DNA of 64,000 bases from Colletes latitarsis (lineage: Eukaryota; Arthropoda; Insecta; Hymenoptera; Colletidae). The notes beneath the pieces were generated by a model, which did not search any database, was not told where the DNA came from, and saw only the letters and a list, made by a program, of their open reading frames with translations. Position numbers and translations under genes: made by a program. Each line of letters opens with the position of its first letter. Positions within the stretch are counted from its first letter, which is position 1. Of the stretch, positions 48,301 through 63,972 are shown one piece after another. Where the stretch lies: positions 14,323,501 through 14,387,500 of the forward strand of contig NC_135137.1 in NCBI RefSeq assembly GCF_051014445.1, given 5' to 3'.

Positions 48301-50065
48301 GCATGCTAGGTCGACGTTAGGTGTGGGATTTGCTCTCATCAGGCTCATACTTTCGCATATTTCTCATACTTGATGGCCAGATTCTGGGCTTTTTTTTGGC
48401 TTAGATCACGTTGTAATGTGGTACCACACTGAAACAGTCGATTAAACCTGGTTTCGATCAATATTTTAGAGGATAACGCATGTTAGGTCTGGGTTAGGTC
48501 TGGGATTTGCCCTCTTCAGTCTCATAATTTCGCATTCTTCACATACTTCTTGAACAGATCCTGGGTTTTTTCTGGTTTGGATCACATAGTAATGTCGTAC
48601 CACACTGAACCAGTCAACTAATCCTGGTCTCGATCAATATCTTAGGGGATAACGCATGTTAGGTCTAGGTTAGGTCTGGGATTTGCTCTCTTCAGGCTCA
48701 TACTTTCGCATATTTCTCATACTTGTTGAACAGATCCTGGGTTTTTTCTGCTTCGGATCACTTAGTAATGTGGTACCACACTGAAACAGTCAATTAAACC
48801 CGGTTTCGATCAATATTTTAGAGGATAACACATGTTAGGTCTAGGTTAGGTCTAGGATTTACACTCATCAGGCTCATACTTTCGCATACTTCTCATACTT
48901 GATGGCCAGATTCTGGGCTTTTCTTGGCTTGGATCACGTAGTAATGTGGTGCCACACTGAAACAGTCGACTAAACCTGGTCTCGATCAATATTTCAGAGG
49001 ATAAGGCATGCAAGGTCTACGTTAGGTCTGAGATTTGCTCTTATCAGGCTCATACTTTCGCATATTTCTCATACTTGTTGAACAGGTCCTTGGTTTTTTT
49101 TGCTTCGGATCACATAGTAATGTGGTACCACACTGACAAAGTCAATTAAACCTGGTTTCGATCAATATTTTAGAGGATAACGCATGTTAGGTATAGGTTA
49201 GGTCTGGGATTTGCTCTCATCAGGCTCATACTTTCGCATATTTATCAATCTTGTTGGCCAGATCCTGGGCTTCCACTGGTTTGGATCACATAGTAATGTG
49301 GTACCACACTGACACAGTCAATTAAACCTGGTTTCCATCAATATTTTAGAGGATAACACATGTTAAGTCTAGGTTAGGTCTAGGATTTGCCCTCATCAGG
49401 CTCATACTTTCGCATATTTCTCATACTTGATGGCCAGATTCTGGGCTTTTCCCCGTTTCGATCACATAGTAATGTGGTACCACATTGAAACAGTCGACTA
49501 AATCTGGTCTCGATCAATATTTCAGGGGATAACGCATGTAAGGTCTAGGTTAGGTATGGGATTTGCTCTCATCAGGCTCATACTTTCGCATTCTTCACAT
49601 ACTTCTTGAACAGATCCTGGGTTTTTTCTGGTTTGGATCACATAGTAATGTCGTACCACACTGAACCAGTCGACTAAACCTGGTCTCGATCAATATTTTA
49701 GGGGATAACGCATGTTAGGTCTAGTTTAGGTCTGGGATTTGCTCTCATCAGGCTCATACTTTCGCATATTTCTCATACTTGTTGAACAGATCCTGGGTTT
49801 TTTCTGCTTCGGATCACATAGTAATGTGGTACCACTCTGACACAGTCAATTAAACCTTGTTTCGATCAATATTTTAGAGGATAACGCATGTTAGGTATAG
49901 GTTAGGTCTGGGATTTGCTCTCATCAGGCTCATACTTTCGCATATTTATCAATCTTGTTGGCCAGATCCTGGGCTTCCACTGGTTTGGATCACATAGTAA
50001 TGTGGTACCACACTGACACAGTCAATTAAACCTGGTTTCGATCAATATTTTAGAGGATAACACAT

Positions 50066-50076
50066 GTTAGGTCTAG
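50066..50076. other. Monomer with one 11-bp subrepeat lost (second large copy)
   Basis: Counterpart of 18,441-18,451 at +31,625, so that deletion is older than the large duplication. Confidence 0.85.
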
Positions 50077-53000
50077 GATTTGCCCTCATCAGGCTCATAC
50101 TTTCGCATATTTCTCATACTTGATGGGGAGGTTCTGGGCTTTTCCCCGTTTCGATCACATAGTAAAGTGGTACCACACTGAAACAGTCGACTAAATCTGG
50201 TCACGATCAATATTTTAGGGGATAACGCATGTTAGGTCTAGGTTAGGTATGGGATTTGCTCTCATCAGGCTCATACTTTTGCGTATTTCTCATACTTGAT
50301 GGCCAGATTCTGGGCTTTTTCCGGTTTGGATCACGTAGTAATGTGGTACCACACTGAACCAGTCAACTAAACCTGGTCTCGATCAATATTTGAGGGGATA
50401 ACGCATGTTAGGTCTGGGTTAGGTCTGGGATTTGCCCTCTTCAGTCTCATACTTTCGCATTCTTCACATACTTCTTGAACAGATCCTGCGTTTTTTCTGG
50501 TTTGGATCACATAGTAATGTCGTACCACACTGAACCAGTCGACTAAACCTGGTCTCGATCAATATTTTAGGGGATAACGCATGTTAGGTCTAGTTTAGGT
50601 CTGGGATTTGCACTCATCAGGCTCATACATTCGCATATTTCTCACACTTGATGGCCAGATTCTGGGCTTTTTTTGGTTTGGATCACGTAGCAATGTGGTA
50701 CCACACTGAAACAGTCAATTAAACCCGGTTTCTATCAATATTTTAGAGGATAACACGTGTTAGGTCTAGGTTAGGTCTAGGATTTACACTCATCAGGCTC
50801 ATACTTTCGTATATTTCTCATACTTGATGGCCAGATTCTGGGCTTTTCTTGGCTTGGATCACGTAGTAAAGTGGTACCACACTGAAACAGTCGACTAAAC
50901 CTGGTCTCGATCAATATTTCAGAGGATAACCCATGTTAGGTCTAGGTTAGGTCTGGGATTTTCACTCATCAGGCTCATACTTTCGCATATTTCTCATACT
51001 TGATGGCCAGATTCTGATCTTTTTTTTGTTTGGATCACGTAGTAATGAAGTACCACACTGAAACTGTCTATTAAACCTGGTTTCGATCAATATCTTAGAG
51101 GATATCGCATGTTAAGTCTAGGTTAGGTCTGGGATTTCCTCTCATCAGGCTCATACTTTCGCATATTGCTCATACTTGTTGAACAGGTCCTGGGTTTTTT
51201 CTGGTTTGGATCACATAGTAATGTCGTACCACACTGAACCAGTCGACTAAACCTGGTCTCGATCAATATTTTAGGGGATAACGCATGTTAGGTCTAGTTT
51301 AGGTCTGGGATTTGCTCTCATCAGGCTCATACTTTCGCATATTTCTCATACTTGTTGAACAGATCCTGGGTTTTTTCTGCTTCGTATCACATAGTAATGT
51401 GGTACCACACTGACACAGTCAATTAAACCTTGTTTCGATCAATATTTTAGAGGATAACGCATGTTAGGTATAGGTTAGGTCTGGGATTTGCTCTCATCAG
51501 GCTCATACTTTCGCATATTTATCAATCTTGTTGGCCAGATCCTGGGCTTCCACTGGTTTGGATCACATAGTAATGTGGTACCACACTGACACAGTCAATT
51601 AAACCTGGTTTCGATCAATATTTTAGGCGATAACGCATGTTAGGTCTACGTTAGGTCTGGGATTTGGTCTCATCAGACTCATACTTTCGCATATTTCTCA
51701 TACTTGTTTGCCAGATCCTGGGCTTTTACTGGTTTGGATCACGTGATAATGTGGTACCACACTGAAACAGTCTATTAAACCTGGTTTCGATCAATATCTT
51801 CGAGGATAACGCATGTTAGGTCTAGGTTAGGTCTGGGATTGGCTCTCATCAGGCTCATACTTTCGCATATTTATTAATCTTGTTGGCCAGATTCAGATCT
51901 TTTTTTTGTTTTGATCTCGTAGTAATGGGGTACCACACTGAAACAGTCTATTAAACCTGGTTTCGATCAATATCTTCGAGGATAACGCATGTTAGGTCTA
52001 GGTTAGGTCTGGGATTGGCTCTCATCAGGCTCATACTTTCGCATATTTCTCATACTTGTTGGCCAGATCCTGGGCTTTTTCTGGTGTGGATCACGTAGTA
52101 ATGTCGTACCACACTGAAACAGTCGACTAAACCTGGTCACGATCAATATTTTAGAGGATAACGCATGTTAGGTCTAGGTTAGGTCTGGGATTTGGTCTCA
52201 TCAGACTCATACTTTCGCATTCTTCTGATACTTGTTGAACAGATCCTGGGTTTTTTCTGCTTTGGATCACTTAGTAATGTGGTTCCACACTGAAACAGTC
52301 AATTAAACCTAGTCTGGTTCAACATTTCAAAGGATATCGCATGTTAAGTATGGGTTAGGTCTGGGATTTGCTCTCATCAGGCTCATACTTTCGCAGATTC
52401 ATCAATCTTGTTGGTCAGATCCTGGGCTTTTTCTGGTTTGGATCACGTAGTAATGTGGTACCACACTGAAACAGTCGACTAAACCTGGTTACGATCAATA
52501 TTTTAGAGGATAACGCATGTTAGGTATAGGTTAGGTCTGGGATTTGCTCTCATCAGGCTCATACATTCGCATATTTCTCATACTTGATGGCCGGATTCTG
52601 GGCTTTTTTTGGGTTGGATCACGTAGTAATGTGGTACCACACTGAAACAGTCAATTAAACCCGGTTTCGATCAATATTTTAGAGGATAACACATGTTAGG
52701 TCTAGGTTAGGTCTGGGATTTGCACTCATCAGGCTCATACTTTCGCATATTTCTCATACTTGATGGCCAGATTCTGATCTTTTTTTTGCTTTGATCACGT
52801 AGTAATGGGGTACCACACTGAAACGGTCTATTAAACCTGGTTTCGATCAATATCTTCGAGGATAACGCATGTTAGGTCTAGGTTAGGTCTGGGATTGGCT
52901 CTCATCAGGCTCATACTTTCGCATATTTCTCATACTTGTTGGCCAGATCCTGGGGTTTTTCTGGTTTGGATCACGTAGTAATGTGGTACCACACTGAAAC

Positions 53001-54806
53001 AGTCGACTAAACCTGGTCACGATCAATATTTTAGAGGATAACCCGTGTTAGGTATAGGTTAGGTCTGGGATTTGCTCTCATCAGGCTCATACTTTCGCAT
53101 ATTTATCAATCTTGTTGGCCAGATCCTGGGCTTCCACTGGTTTGGATCACGTAGTAATGGGGTGCCACGCTGAAACAGTCAATTAAACCTAGCCTGGGTC
53201 AACATTTCAAAGGATATCGCATGTTAAGTATGGGTTAGATCTAGGATTTGCCCACAATAGGCTCATACTTTCGCATATTTCGCATACTTGATGGCCAGAT
53301 TCGGGGCTTTTTTTGGCTTGGATCACGTAGTAATGTGGTACCACACTGAAACAGTCGACTAAACCTGGTCTCGATCAATATTTCAGAGGATGACGCATGT
53401 TATGTCTAGGTTAGGCCTGGGATTTGCCCTCATCAGACTCATACTTTCGCATTCTTCTCATACTTGTTGAACAGATCCTGGGTTTTTTCTGCTTTGGGTC
53501 ACTTAGTAATGTGGTACCACACTGAAACAGTCAATTAAACCTAGTCTGGGTCAACATTTCAAAGGATTCCGCATGTTAGGTATAGGTTAGGTCTGGGATT
53601 TGCTCTCATCAGGCTCATACTTTCGCATATTTATCAATCTTGTTGGCCAGATCCTGGGCATCCACTGGTTTGGATCACATAGTAATGTGGTACCACAATG
53701 ACACAGTCAATTAAACCTGGTTTCGATCAATATTTTAGAGGATAACACATGTTAGGTCTAGGTTAGGTCTAGGATTTGCACTCATCAGGCGCATACATTC
53801 GCATATTTCTCATACTTGATGGCCAGATCCTGGGCTTTTTTTGGTTTGGATCAGGTAGTAATGGGGTACCACACTGAAACAGTCTATTAAACCTGGTTTC
53901 GATCAATATCTTCGAGGATAACGCATGATAGGTCTAGGTTAGGTCCGGGATTGGCTCTCATCAGGCTCATACTTTCGCAAATTTCTCATACTTGTTGGCC
54001 AGATCCTGGGCTTTTTCTGGTTTGGATCACGTAGTAATGTGGTACCACACTGTAACAGTCGACTAAACCTGGTCACGATCAATATTATAGAGGATAGCCC
54101 ATGTTAGGTATAGGTTAGGTCTGGGATTTGCTCTCATCAGGCTCATACCTTCGCATATTTCTCATACTTGTTGGTCAGATCCTGGGCTTTTTCCGGTTTG
54201 GATCACGTAGCAATGTGGTACCACACTGAAACAGTCGACTAAACCTGGTTACGATCAATATTTTAGAGGATAACGCATGTTAGGTATAGGTTAGGTCTGG
54301 GATTTGCTCTCATCAGGCTCATACTTTCGCATATTTATCAATCTTGTTGGCCAGATCCTGGGCTTCCACTGTTGTGGATCACATAGTAATGGGCTGCCAC
54401 ACTGAAACAGTCAATTAAACCTAGTCTGGGTCAACATTTCAAAGGATATCGCATGTTAAGTAAGGGTTAGGTCTAGGATCAGCCCTCAATAGGCTCATTC
54501 TTTCGCATATTTCTCATACTTGAGGGCCAGTTTCTGGGCTTTTTCCGGCATGGGTCGTGTGGTAATGTGGTACCACACTGAAACTGTCGACCAAACCAGG
54601 CTACGATCAATATTTTAGAGGATAACGCACGTTAGGTATAGGTTAGGTCTGGGATTTGCTCTCATCAGGCTCATACTTTCGCATATTTATCAATCTTGTT
54701 GGCCAGATCCTGGGCTTCCACTGGCTTGGATCACATAGTAATGTGGTACCACACTGACACAGTCAATTAAACCTGGTTTCGATCAATATTTTAGAGGATA
54801 ACACAT

Positions 54807-54817
54807 GTTAGGTCTAG
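54807..54817. other. Monomer with one 11-bp subrepeat lost (second large copy)
   Basis: Counterpart of 23,182-23,192 at +31,625. Confidence 0.85.
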
Positions 54818-57800
54818 GATTTGCACTGATCAGGCGCAGACTTTCGCATATTTCTCATACTTGATGGCCAGATACTGGGCTTTTTTTGGCTTGGATCACG
54901 TAGAAATGTGGTACCACACTGAAGCAGTCGACTAAACCTGGTCACGATCAATATTTTAGGCGATAACGCATGTTATGTCTAGGTTAGGTCTGGGATTGGC
55001 CCTCATCAGGCTCATACTTTCGCATATTTCTAATACTTGATTGCCAGATCCTGGGCTTTTCTGGTTTGGATCACGTAGTAATGTGGTACCACGCTGTAAA
55101 AGTCGACTAAACCTGGTCCCGATCAATATTTTAGGGGATAATGCATGTTAGGTCTAGGGTAGGTCTGGGATTTCCTCTCATCAGGCTCATACTTTCGCAT
55201 ATTTCTCATACATGTGGGTCAGATCCTGGGCTTTTTCTGGTTTGGATCACGAAGTAATGTGGTACCACACTGAAACAGTCGATTAAACCTGGTTTCGATC
55301 AATATTTTAGAGGATAACGCATGTTAGGTCTGGGTTAGGTCTGGGATTTGCCCTCTTCAGTCTCATACTTTCGCATTCTTGACATACTTCTTGAACAGAT
55401 CCTGGGTTTTTTCTGGTTTGGATCTCATAGTAATGTCGTACCACACTGAAACAGTCAACTAAACCTGGTCTCGATCAATATTTTAGGGGATAGCGCATGT
55501 TAGGTCTAGGTTAGGTCTGGGATTTGCTCTCATCAGGCTCATACTTTCGCATATTTATCAATCTTGTTGGCCAGATCCTGGGCTTCCGCTGGTTTGGATC
55601 ACGTAGTAATGTGGTACCACACTGACACAGTCAATTAAACCTGGTTTCGATCAATATTTTAGAGGATAACACATGTTAGGTCTAGATTAGGTCTAGGATT
55701 TGTACTCATCAGGCGCATACATTCGCATATTTCTCATACTTGATGGCCAGATTCTGGGCTTTTTTGGGTTTGGATCACGTAGTAATGTGGTGCCACACTG
55801 AAACAGTCAATTAAACCCGGTTTCGATCAATATTTTAGAGGATAACACATGTTAGGTCTAGGTTAGGTCTGAGATTTGCACTCATCAGGCTCATACTTTC
55901 GCATATTTCGCATACTTGTTGGTCAGATCCTGGGCTTTTTCCGGTTTCGATCACGTAGCAATGTGGTACCACACTGAAACAGTCGACTAAACCTGGTTAC
56001 GATCAATATTTTAGAGGATAACGCATGTTAGGTATAGGTTAGGTCTGGGATTTGCTCTCATCAGGCTCATACTTTCGCATATTTATCAATCTTGTTGGCC
56101 AGATCCTGGGCTTCCACTGGTTTGGATCACGAAGTAATGTGGTACCACACTGGAACAGTCGAGTAAACCTGGTCACGATCAATACTTTAGGGGATAACGC
56201 ATGTTAGGTCTAGGTTAGGTCTGGGATTTGCACTGATCAGGCGCATACTTTCGCATATTTCTCATACTTGATGGCCAGATACTGGGCTTTTTTTGGCTTG
56301 GATCACGTAGAAATGTGGTACCACACTGAAGCAGTCGACTAAACCTGGTCACGATCAATATTTTAGGCGATAACGCATGTTAGGTCTAGGTTAGGTCTGG
56401 GATTTGGTCTCATCAGACTCATACTTTCGCAATCTTCTCATACTTGTTGAACAGATCCTGGGCATCCACTGGTTTGGATCATATAGTAATGTGGTACCAC
56501 ACTGATACAGTCAATTACACCCGGTTTCGATCAATATTTTAGAGGATAACGCATGTTAGGTCTAGGTTAGGTCTGGGATTGGCCCTCATCAGGCTCATAC
56601 TTTCGCATATTTCTAATACTTGTTTGCCAGATCCTGGGCTTTTTCTGGTTTGGATCACGTAGTAATGTGGTACCACACTGTAAAAGTCGACTAAACCTGG
56701 TCTCGATCGATATTTTAGGGGATAGCGCATGTTAGGTCTAGGTTAGGTCTGGGATTTGCTCTCATCAGGCTCATACTTTCGCATATTTATCAATCTTATT
56801 GGCCAGATCCTGGGCTTCCGCTGGTTTGGATCACGTAGTAATGTGGTACCACACAGACACAGTCAATTAAACCTGGTTTCGATCAATATTTTAGAGGATA
56901 ACACATGTTAGGTCTAGGTTAGGTCTAGGATTTGTACTCATCAGGCGCATACATTCGCATATTTCTCATACTTGATGTCCAGATTCTGGGCTTTTTTGGG
57001 TTTGGATCACGTAGTAATGTGGTGCCACACTGAAACAGTCAATTAAACCTGGTTTCGATCAATATTTTAGAGGATAACACATGTTAGGTCTAGGTTAGGT
57101 CTGAGATTTGCACTCATCAGGCTCATACTTTCGCATATTTCGCATACTTGTTGGTCAGATCCTGGGCTTTTTCCGGTTTGGATCACGTAGCAATGTGGTA
57201 CCACACTGAAACAGTCGACTAAACCTGGTTACGATCAATATTTTAGAGGATAACGCATGTTAGGTATAGGTTAGGTCTGGGATTTGCTCTCATCAGGCTC
57301 ATACTTTCGCATATTTATCAATCTTGTTGGCCAGATCCTGGGCTTCCACTGGTTTGGATCACGAAGTAATGTGGTACCACACTGGAACAGTCGAGTAAAC
57401 CTGGTCACGATCAATACTTTAGGGGATAACGCATGTTAGGTCTAGGTTAGGTCTGGGATTTGCACTGATCAGGCGCATACTTTCGCATATTTCTCATACT
57501 TGATGGCCAGATACTGGGCTTTTTTTGGCTTGGATCACGTAGAAATGTGGTACCACACTGAAGCAGTCGACTAAAACTGGTCACGATCAATATTTTAGGC
57601 GATAACGCATGTTAGGTCTAGGTTAGGTCTGGGATTTGGTCTCATCAGACTCATACTTTCGCAATCTTCTCATACTTGTTGAACAGATCCTGGGCATCCA
57701 CTGGTTTGGATCATATAGTAATGTGGTACCACACTGATACAGTCAATTACACCCGGTTTCGATCAATATTTTAGAGGATAACGCATGTTAGGTCTAGGTT

Positions 57801-59721
57801 AGGTCTGGGATTGGCCCTCATCAGGCTCATACTTTCGCATATTTCTAATACTTGTTTGCCAGATCCTAGGCTTTTTCTGGTTTGGATCACGTAGTAATGT
57901 GGTACCACACTGTAAAAGTCGACTAAACCTGGTCACGATCAATATTTTAGAGGATAACCCATGTTAGGTATAGGTTAGGTCTGGGATTTGCTCTCCTCAG
58001 GCTCATACCGTCGCATATTTCTCATACTTGATGGCCAGATTCTGGGCTTTCTCCGGTATGGGTCACATAGTAATGTGGTACCACATTGACACAGTCAATT
58101 AAACCTGGTTTCGATCAATATTTTAGAGGATAACACATGTTAGGTCTAGGTTAGGTCTGGGATTTGCACTCATCAGGCTCATACTTTCGCATATTTCTAA
58201 TACTTGTTTGCCAGATCCTGGGCTTTTTCTGGTTTGGATCACGTAGTAATGTGGTACCACACTGTAACAGTCGACTAAACCTGGTCACGATCAATATTAT
58301 ACAGGATAGCCCATGTTAGGTATAGGTTAGGTCTGGGATTTGCTCTCATCAGGCTCATACCTTCGCATATTTCTCATACTTGTTGGTCAGATCCTGGGCT
58401 TTTTCCGGTTTGGATCACGTAGCAATGTGGTACCACACTGAAACAGTCGACTAAACCTGGTTACGATCAATATTTTAGAGGATAACGCATGTTAGGTATA
58501 GGTTAGGTCTGGGATTTGCTCTCATCAGGCTCATACTTTCGCATATTTATCAATCTTGTTGGCCAGATCCTGGGCTTCCACTGGTTTGGATCACGAAGTA
58601 ATGTGGTACCACACTGAAACAGTCGAGTAAACCTGGTCACGATCAATATTTTAGGGGATAACGCATGTTAGGTCTAGGTTAGGTCTGGGATTTGCTCTCA
58701 TCAGGCTCATACTTTTGCATATTTATCAATCTTGTTGGCCAGATTGTGGGCTTTTTTTGATTTGGATCACGTAGTAATGCGGTACCACACTGAAACAGTC
58801 AATTAAAACCGGTTTCGATCAATATTTTAGAGGATAACACATGTTAGGTCTAGGTTAGGTCTGGGATTTGCACTCATCAGGCTCATACTTTCGCATATTT
58901 CTCATACTTGATGGCCAGATTCTGATCTTTTTTTTGCTTTGATCTCGTAGTAATGGGGTACCACACTGAAACAGTCTATTAAACCTGGTTTCGATCAATA
59001 TCTTCGAGGATAACGCATGATAGGTCTAGGTTAGGTCTGGGATTGGCTCTCATCAGGCTCATACTTTCGCAAATTTCTCATACTTGTTGGCCAGATCCTG
59101 GGCTTTCTCTGGTTTGGATCACGTAGTAATGTGGTACCACACTGAAACAGTCGACTAAACCTGGTCACGATCAATATTTTTGAGGATAACGCATGTTAGG
59201 TATAGGTTAGGTCTGGGATTTGCTCTCATCAGGCTCATACTTTCGCATATTTATCAATCTTGTTGGCCAGATCCTGGGCTTCCACTGGTGTGGATCACAT
59301 AGTAATGGGCTGCCACACTGAAACAGTCAATTAAACCTAGTCTGGGTCAACATTTCAAAGGATATCGCATGTTAAGTAAGGGTTAGGTCTAGGATCAGCC
59401 CTCAATAGGCTCATACTTTCGCATATTTCTCATACTTGAGGGCCAGTTTCTGGGGTTTTCCGGCATGGGTCGCGTGGTAATGTGGTACCACACTGAAACT
59501 GTCGACCAAACCAGGCTACGATCAATATTTTAGAGGATAACGCACGTTAGGTATAGGTTAGGTCTGGGATTTGCTCTCATCAGGCTCATACTTTCGCATA
59601 TTTATCAATCTTGTTGGCCAGATCCTGGGCTTCCACTGGCTTGGATCACATAGTAATGTGGTACCACACTGACACAGTCAATTAAACCAGGTTTCGATCA
59701 ATATTTTAGAGGATAACACAT

Positions 59722-59732
59722 GTTAGGTCTAG
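59722..59732. other. Monomer with one 11-bp subrepeat lost (second large copy)
   Basis: Counterpart of 28,097-28,107 at +31,625. Confidence 0.85.
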
Positions 59733-62700
59733 GATTTGCACTGATCAGGCGCAGACTTTCGCATATTTCTCATACTTGATGGCCAGATACTGGGCTTTTT
59801 TTGGCTTGGATCACGTAGAAATGTGGTACCACACTGAAGCAGTCGACTAAACCTGGTCACGATCAATATTTTAGGGGATAATGCATGTTAGCTCTAGGGT
59901 AGGTCTGGGATTTCCTCTCATCAGGCTCATACTTTCGCATATTTCTCATACATGTGGGTCAGATCCTGGGCTTTTTCTGGTTTGGATCACGAAGTAATGT
60001 GGTACCACACTGAAACAGTCGACTAAACCTGGTTTCGATCGATATTTTAGAGGATAACGCATGTTAGGTCTAGGTTAGGTCTGGGATTCGCTCTCATCAG
60101 GCCCATACCGTCGCAAATTTCTCATACTTGTTGGCCAGATCCTGGGCCTTTTCTGGTATGGATCACGTAGTAATGTGGTGCCACACTGAAGCAGTCGCGT
60201 AAACCAGGTCTCGATCAATATGTTAGAGGATAACGCATGTTAGGTACAGGTTAGGTCTGGGTTTTGCTCTCATCAGGCTCATACTTTCGCATATTTCTCA
60301 TACTTGATGGCCAAATTCTGGGCTTTTTCTGGTTTGGATTACGTAGTAATGTGGTACCACACTGAAACAGTCAATTAAACCTGGTGTCGATCAATATTTT
60401 AGAGGATAACACATGTTAGGTCTAGGTTAGATCTGGGATTTGCACCCATCAGGATCATACTTTCGCATATTTCTCATACTTGATGGCCAGATTCTGGGCT
60501 TTCTCCGGTATGGGTCACATAGTAATGTGGTACCACATTGACACAGTCAATTAAACCTGGTTTCGATCAATATTTTAGAGGATAACACATGTTAGGTCTA
60601 GGTTAGGTCTGGGATTTGCACTCATCAGGCTCATACTTTCGCATATTTCTCATACTTGATGGCCAGATTCTGGGCTTGTTTTAGCTTAGATCACGTAGTA
60701 ATGTGGTACCACACTGAAACAGTCGATTAAACCTGGTTTCGATCAATATTTTAGAGGATAACGCATGTTAGGTCTGGGTTAGGTCTGGGAATTGCCCTCT
60801 TCAGTCTCATACTTTCGCATTCTTGACATACTTCTTGAACAGATCCTGGGTTTTTTCTGGTTTGGATCACATAGTAATGTCGTACCACACTGAAACAGTC
60901 AACTAAACCTGGTCTCGATCAATATTTTAGGGGATAGCGCATGTTAGGTCTAGGTTAGGTCTGGGATTTGCTCTCATCAGGCTCATACTTTCGCATATTT
61001 ATCAATCTTGTTGGCCAGATCCTGGGCTTCCGCTGGTTTGGATCACGTAGTAATGTGGTACCACACTGACACAGTCAATTAAACCTGGTTTCGATCAATA
61101 TTTTAGAGGATAACACATGTTAGGTCTAGGTTAGGTCTAGGATTTGTACTCACCAGGCGCATACATTCGCATATTTCTCATACTTGATGGCCAGATTCTG
61201 GGCTTTTTTGGGTTTGGATCACGTAGTAATGTGGTGCCACACTGAAACAGTCAATTAAACCCGGTTTCGATCAATATTTTAGAGGGTAACACATGTTAGG
61301 TCTAGGTTAGGTCTGAGATTTGCACTGATCAGGCGCATACTTTCGCATATTTCTCATACTTGATGGCCAGATACTGGGCTTTTTTTGGCTTGGATCACGT
61401 AGAAATGTGGTACCACACTGAAGCAGTCGACTAAACCTGGTCACGATCAATATTTTAGGCGATAACGCATGTTAGGTCTAGGTTAGGTCTGGGATTTGGT
61501 CTCATCAGACTCATACTTTCGCAATCTTCTCATACTTGTTGAACAGATCCTGGGCATCCACTGGTTTGGATCATATAGTAATGTGGTACCACACTGATAC
61601 AGTCAATTACACCCGGTTTCGATCAATATTTTAGAGGATAACGCATGTTAGGTCTAGGTTGGGTCTGGGATTGGCCCTCATCAGGCTCATACTTTCGCAT
61701 ATTTCTAATACTTGTTTGCCAGATCCTGGGCTTTTTCTGGTTTGGATCACGTAGTAATGTGGTACCACACTGTAAAAGTCGACAAAACCTGGTCACGATC
61801 AATATTTTAGAGGATAGCCTATGTTAGGTATAGGTTAGGTCTGGGATTTGCTCTCATCAGGCTCATACCTTCGCATATTTCTCATACTTGTTGGTCAGAT
61901 CCTGGGCTTTTTCCGGCTTGGATCACGTAGCAATGTGGTACCACACTGAAACAGTCGACTAAACCTGGTTACGATCAATATTTTAGAGGATAACGCATGT
62001 TAGGTATACGTTAGGTCTGGGATTTGCTCTCATCAGGCTCATACTTTCGCATATTTATCAATCTTGTTGGCCAGATCCTGGGCTTCCACTGGTTTGGATC
62101 ACGAAGTAATGTGGTACCACACTGGAACAGTCGAGTAAACCTGGTCACGATCAATACTTTAGGGGATAACGCATGTTAGGTCTAGGTTAGGTCTGGGATT
62201 TGCTCTCATCAGGCTCATACTTTTGCATATTTATCAATCTTGTTGGCCAGATTCTGGGCTTTTTTTGGTTTGGATCACGTAGTAATGCGGTACCACACCC
62301 AAACAGTCAATTAAACCCGGTTTCGATCAATATTTTAGAGGATAACACATGTTAGGTCTAGGTTAGGTCTGGGATTTGCACTCATCAGGCTCATAGTTTC
62401 GCATATTTCTCATACTTGATGGCCAGATTCTGATCTTTTTTTTGCTTTGATCTCGTAGTAATGGAGTACCACACTGAAACAGTCTATTAAACCTGGTTTC
62501 GATCAATATCTTCGAGGATAACGCATGATAGGTCTAGGTTAGGTCTGGGATTGGCTCTCATCAGGCTCATACTTTCGCAAATTTCTCATACTTGTTGGCC
62601 AGATCCTGGGCTTTTTCTGGTTTGGATCACGTAGTAATGTGGTACCACACTGAAACAGTCGACTAAACCTGGTCACGATCAATATTTTAGAGGATAACCC

Positions 62701-63972
62701 ATGTTAGGTATAGGTTAGGTCTGGGATTTGCTCTCATCAGGCTCATACTTTCGCATATTTATCAATCTTGTTGGCCAGATCCTGGGCTTCCACTGGTTTG
62801 GATCACGTAGTAATGCGGTACCACACTGAAACAGTCAATTAAACCCGGTTTGGATCAATATTTTAGAGTATAACACATGTTAGGTCTAGGTTAGGTCTGG
62901 GATTTGCACCCATCAGGCTCATACTTTCGCATATTTCTCATACTTGATGGCCAGATTCTTATCTTTTTTTTGCTTTGATCTCGTAGTAATGGGGTACCAC
63001 ACTGAAGCAGTCGACTAAACCTGGTCACGATCAATATTTTAGGCGATAACGCATGTTAGGTCTAGGTTAGGTCTGGGATTTGGTCTCATCAGACTGATAC
63101 TTTCGCATTCTTCTCATACTTGTTGAACAGATCCTGGGCATCCACTGGTTTGGATCACATAGTAATGTGGTACCACACTGACACAGTCAATTACACCCGG
63201 TTTCGATCAATATTTTAGAGGATAACGCATGTTAGGTCTAGGTTAGGTCTGGGATTGGCCCTCATCAGGCTCATACCTTCGCATATTTCTAATACTTGTT
63301 TGCCAGATCCTGGGCTTTATCTGGTTTGGATCACGTAGTAATGTGGTACCACACTGTAACAGTCGACTAAACGTGGTCACGATCAATATTTTAGAGGATA
63401 ACCCATGTTAGGTATAGGTTAGGTCTGGGATTTGCTCTCCTCAGGCTCATACTTTCGCATATTTCTCAATCTCGTTGGACAGATCCTGGGCTTCCACTGG
63501 TTTGGTTCACATAGTAATGTGGTACCACATTGACACTGTCAATTAAACCTGGTCACGATCAATATCTTAGGCGATAACGCATGTTAGGTCTAGGTTAGGT
63601 CTTGGATTTGGTCTCATCAGACTCATACTTTCGCATTCTTCTCATACTTGTTGAACAGATCCTGGGCTTCCACTGGTTTGGATCACGTAGTAATGTAGTG
63701 CCACACTGAAACAGTCGACTAAACCTGGTCCCGATCAATATTTTAGGGGATAATGCATGTTAGGTCTAGGGTAGGTCTGGGATTTCCTCTCATCAGGCTC
63801 ATACTTTCGCATATTTCTCATACATGTGGGTCAGATCCTGGGCTTTTTCTGGTTTGGATCACGTAGTAATGTGGTACCACACTGAAACAGTCGACTAAAC
63901 CTGGTTACGATCAATATTATAGAGGATAACACATGTTAGGTCTAGGTTAGGTCTACGATTTGCACTCATCAG